From: Henckelia pumila
Taxonomy: Eukaryota; Streptophyta; Magnoliopsida; Lamiales; Gesneriaceae
Length of the DNA stretch: 64,000 nucleotides
NCBI RefSeq assembly: GCF_033568475.1
Contig: NC_133121.1
Location: 200,332,664-200,396,663, forward strand
Direction: 5' to 3'
The notes beneath the pieces were generated by a model that was given only the letters and a program-made list of their open reading frames with translations, did no database searches and was not told where the DNA came from. The position numbers and the translations under genes are program-made. Below, one piece after another: positions 60,236 through 64,000 of the stretch (within the stretch, counting starts at the first letter, position 1; every line of letters begins with the position of its first letter).

Positions 60236-61740
60236 TGATAGTCATGTTTGTGTTGCTTATTTTAATATCGTTTTGTTGTTGTTTTGCATGCATTTACATG
60301 TTGTAATTTAGAATTTTGTTCTTATTTTATTTATCATGTATGCATAACATACTCCCGGATTTATTGTGTAGTACGTCACATTTTACTGGAAAAAAGTGAA
60401 ATTAAAGAACAAAAGAAGAAGATGCGCAACAAGAGAGGAAAAGATGGAAAAGCTATTGCGCAAGAGAAGAATTACGGAGCAGCAATGATCCAAAAATAAT
60501 TTTTAATTATAGATAGCTTCAAATCCGATCTCCACCGTTCAGAATAAAATTCAAGATGTTTTAAGGCTTCTTTCCAAATTTCAGCTCCATCCGACGGCTA
60601 GATCTTTGGATATAAATTTTTCAAAATCGCTGCTCGCTAGGAGAAAAGTTGCTCGCTCGATCTGCAACATCTTTTCGATCGAGCGGCCGCTGTATTTGCA
60701 AAACAGTAGGTTCGGAAATTTTTGCTCGCTCGATCTGCAACATCTTGCCGATCGAGCGAGAGGTGCTGTTTGGAAAAAAAATCTGTAATTTAGGAATTTT
60801 TATTTTTAAGGACTCTTGCCTTAATTAAAAGATATATCTCGAATTTTAGAGTTTGGGGGCATCATTCTGAATCATCTTTGGACGGCTAGAAGCTTGAAAA
60901 AACATCTTGGCGGCTAGGTTTTTCTTCTTTTTCTTAGATTTAAATTTCTTTCATGAATTTTTCTAGAAAATTCATGAATCGTTGTTGCTAAGTTTTTGTA
61001 CTTGGTTGAGGAAGACGAACCCTTGAGTTATTATATTTGTGAGATTCAAGTTTCAATTGTTTAATTCCAAATTGCATATCAAGAGTTGTTTTGAATTGAT
61101 TGCCATGCTTGTATGTGAGATTATAGGCCTGTGATTTCATTATACAACTTATAGCTAAATTAGAATTCAAATCCGTAATTGTTTGAATCATCTAATTTGT
61201 GAAGCAACTATGATTAATATTTTCTGCTGTTGAATTTATTAAATCGTAGGAATAACAATTGACTAGATTAAATACAACCGCTGGTGTTTGTGTTGCCTAG
61301 CTTCATTAGTTTTACTCATTCGAATGCTACCGTTGATTTAAATCTAGATTGCTGTTATCGGGTTAATTCATGGGGTAAGGGTTAATTTAGAATGCTGTTT
61401 TCTAATTAACTAAAATTAAGGTGAAACGGAAATTAAATTTCCAATGATGAATATTCAATGTGAATTAATTATTTTTTTTAGGGAATCGATGATCGAATGA
61501 ATAATTTCAAGGGTGTAGTCGACCAATACTAAGTCTCGTTAGTTTATTGATCTTTCTTATTTTAATTCTTGCATAGTAGTTAGTAAAATTCAAAAAATCC
61601 CCTTTTATTATTTAAGTATTTTAAGAACACTAAATAAATTTTACTTTTCTCGTGGGAATGATCCCTACTCTCACTGCTACATAATTTGTTTATCTGATTG
61701 GACTCGGGTAATTTGGGCGCGACATGACTAAGCGCTACCA
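60236..61740 (+). mobile_element. Tat-type 3' LTR
   Basis: 1505 bp, closely matching the 5' LTR except for one additional 73-bp palindrome unit. Confidence 0.95.
60652..60760 (+). repeat. Two 36-nt palindromes, 73-bp period (array C, 3' LTR copy)
   Basis: Units at 60652-60687 (degenerate right arm) and 60725-60760 (11-bp arms CTCGCTCGATC / GATCGAGCGAG). Eight A begin at 60774, 13 nt after the last unit. Confidence 0.92.
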
Positions 61741-61745
61741 CTTCA

Positions 61746-63230
61746 CAAACCTGCAGACCGATAGCCTTTCATCCCCATTTGCTAGCTATATCCGACACAA
61801 CCCAAGCGCTACCATGTGAGCTACGTTCTCACCCATGGTAGCCCCTAATCCACAATCCATGCAACACACAAGAGTCAAACCATCACATGCCCAACACAAT
61901 TAAAATTTCGAAATTGAGGCAAATGAAAACATTAACCAAAACTATTAACTTAGCACCTATCCAAGACAAGAAAACTATATAAATAGATCATAATAATGTA
62001 CATTACTCCAAATGAAATCTGAAAATTTCGAACAGGCTATCAGATTATGCAAAAAATTCGAACATGCCCCCTAAAATTAGAAAAATTCAAAATAGACGCA
62101 GGAAGGACAAGCACAAGACATAATAATCTACTCGGTGGCCAATAAAATCCATATTCTTGCCTTTACTGAAGATGACCGAATGAGAAATGGCGAGGACGAG
62201 CGGGAACGGCTCGGAAGTGAGTTGTAATGAAGGAACTAGCTAAGCTCGAGTCTCGATCAAAAAAGGCGGCTCACGACGGTGCAGGCTGCGATCGGGAAGA
62301 ACAAGAAAGGGAGCGGCCTAACGCGAGAAGAACAAAGGAAATGGGAGAGAAGGGATGTCTGTATCGGCCTTAAGCTTGGAGAAGGGGGAAAAGTTTCGGG
62401 CCGATGAAATGGGCTGGAAAAGATAGGGGTTGACCGATGCATATTTGGCCTGGTGAGAATCCTTTTTGGGTCGGGTCAACACATAAGATTAAGCGGGTAG
62501 GAAATATAATACATAAAATATAATATGCATTATTTTACATAGCGCGAGTAAAAGTGTTAGACCCCAAATTCCCGCAAATACTCAAAGTTTGAAAATTCAT
62601 GAATAAATACTTAAATTTTATTCTTAGGGCTTGAAAATGCTAATTAACTTAAAATATTTGGGCAACTATACTTTAAAGGAATTTAAAGCAACTAGATTCA
62701 AGAAACTAAAATCAATACTTAAATATTTTGATGTCACAACGATAAATAAAATATTTAAATAATAACAAGTGCGATTAAAATAATTTAAACAAACTAGACT
62801 AACATTTAAATGCAGTTTGAATAAAAAAACACAAGCGAAAATAAAAAGCTTTAAAATTATTTGAACAATTAAAATGGATTTAAATAAATAAGCTAGACAT
62901 TTAAAATAATTAAAAATAACTAACCGCTAAACTTAAATGATTTAAAATACATAAGTTGGACACTAAAAATTATTTAAACAAATAAGCTGAAATGTTAAAA
63001 TTATTTAAATGAATAAACTAAACAGTTAAAAATCAAAATCATTTAAATAAGAAAAACCTTAAACCTTTAAAATCTTTAAAATAAATAAATTGCACAATAA
63101 AATCATTTGAATAAATAATAAAAATATTTTATTAGCACATAATTTAAATAAATAATTTAAATCAAGTAAACTTTAAAATAATAATCATAATATTTATTAA
63201 ATCTAATGCAGATTGGATTTTAGGCGTCAC
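61746..63230 (-). mobile_element. Chromovirus 3' LTR, second half
   Basis: Continues the LTR split at 50333 and ends GATTTTAGGCGTCACA, as in the chromovirus at 20576. Total LTR length without the insertion is about 3.2 kb. Its AT-rich right half parallels 10800-11317. Confidence 0.85.
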
Positions 63231-64000
63231 AATTCCTTCCCCCCTTAAATGGAATTTGTCCTCAAAATTCAAGACTTACTAACTAGGTTCGAATACCTTA
63301 GACCATGACAACACTAAATTTTCTTACCTTGCACCCACATGAGTTGACGCTAAGTAGCTTACACTGCGCACTCTGAAGCTTACTGATACCTATATCACTA
63401 ACGGTTTGACTAACTCTTGCTGAAACATAAAATTTAACATTTCTTACTTATTCCCAAGTGGTCTTATTCTCAAGGAAATTCTATCACTCCTTAAATTTAC
63501 TTTCGATATAAATTTATAAACTTAAAAGCGCCACCCCAATGATAAGTTCTACAACCTACAAGTTCTTAGATCTTTATGTTATTGCACAACCTACCTTTTG
63601 CTAACCTTATATCCTACGTTGAAAATCCAAGCAATAGAGTCCATATAACCAATAAATAATTTATGTCGACCTCAATCATAACTTAAAATTTTTTCTAACA
63701 ACGAAGCTATGCTTACTGTCTATTTACCAATTAAACTTAACTTATATAATATACAACTCGAGCTCTTAAGAAAGTCACAAGTTCACAAAACACTAGCAGC
63801 TAACACTAAACTCTTCTAAATAGGATAGCTTAGGGAACCATACAATTCTACCTCGTTAGACCTCGAAATAAGATATGAATCTGACCCATACTTCCACAAC
63901 AACGACACATGAAACCCATCATGCATCACTAACAACTTTGCGCTAGCCCAAAAGATAAAACAAATTACCTAACTCCTCAACAACCGCATAAGGACCGACA
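63231..64000 (-). pseudogene. Decayed 3' end of chromovirus pol, cut by window edge
   Basis: Begins with the polypurine tract (plus strand ATTCCTTCCCCCCTT). Then 'TGGAATTTGTCCTCAAAATTC' parallels 23297-23320. At the far right the - strand gives VGPYAVVEELG, a relic of the GPF/Y integrase module (GPFEILE). No open frame remains. Confidence 0.6.

Larger units (their letters stand above)
50334..61740 (+). mobile_element. Tat/Athila-type gag-protease retrotransposon, no RT or integrase
   Basis: An 11.4 kb span, of which 4.5 kb is a nested CACTA transposon. LTRs start TGATAGTCATG and end GCGCTACCA; the 5-bp duplication CTTCA is at 50329-50333 and 61741-61745. There is a tRNA-Asp PBS, a Gag, a protease and a PPT, but no trace of RT, RNase H or integrase between 58757 and 60235. 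It must therefore have been mobilised by enzymes of a relative. Confidence 0.93.

Noticed and set aside
1-64000. tRNA, rRNA, or organelle-derived insertions
   Set aside because: Only tRNA-complementary primer-binding sites of 12-18 nt were found; no cloverleaf gene and no plastid or mitochondrial stretch was recognised by eye.

Overview
This 64 kb window is plant nuclear DNA from a eudicot. The evidence is spliceosomal introns, LTR retrotransposons primed by plant initiator-tRNA-Met and tRNA-Asp, a CACTA transposon, and one nine-exon plant gene. Codon use and the dialect of the retroelements fit an asterid, possibly Lamiales/Gesneriaceae; that placement is from memory and weak. Nothing bacterial, organellar or CRISPR-like is present.

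Layout. 1-6545: a decayed + strand Ty3/gypsy chromovirus (LTR end, gag, RT remnants, integrase remnants) split by an inverted solo LTR of its own family (3325-5533). 7714-11317: a 3.6 kb chromovirus LTR on the - strand. 11318-12596: a Tat/Athila-like LTR remnant. 12614-13690: a SIRE-type copia gag start and LTR piece, - strand. 13691-19243: a decayed gypsy tail with its 3' LTR. 19244-32182: old copia sequence interrupted by a nearly complete - strand chromovirus (20576-31079, TSD GAATA). 32183-41045: a young Ty1/copia element with PBS, PPT, gag, pol and TSD ACCAC. 41779-44510: the only intact host gene, a CGI-58/ABHD5-like alpha/beta hydrolase of 390 residues. 45244-48588: SIRE-type 3' LTR and an env-like ORF on the - strand. 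From 48589: a nest in which a chromovirus LTR (48589-50333 plus 61746-63230) is split by a Tat/Athila-type gag-protease element (50334-61740, TSD CTTCA), which is itself split by a CACTA transposon (53259-57765, TSD AGG) carrying captured exons of two plastid/organelle-pathway genes, IspF and methionyl-tRNA formyltransferase. 63231-64000: decayed inner end of the outer chromovirus.

Most notable. (1) A recurring module sits in LTRs of at least two superfamily branches: 36-38 nt near-palindromes repeated at a 67-73 bp period and followed 10-14 nt later by a run of 7-10 A. The palindrome sequence differs completely between copies while the architecture is kept. (2) The 20576-31079 chromovirus has a 236 bp GT-AG intron-like insertion exactly at its gag-protease junction. 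(3) The CACTA element is a gene-capturing (Pack-CACTA) chimera. (4) The Tat-type element has no RT or integrase and must have moved in trans.

The host gene is probably expressed from its own short promoter, but the copia 3' LTR ends only 733 bp upstream of its ATG on the same strand. All retroelement genes seen here are interrupted, so no element in the window looks autonomous.
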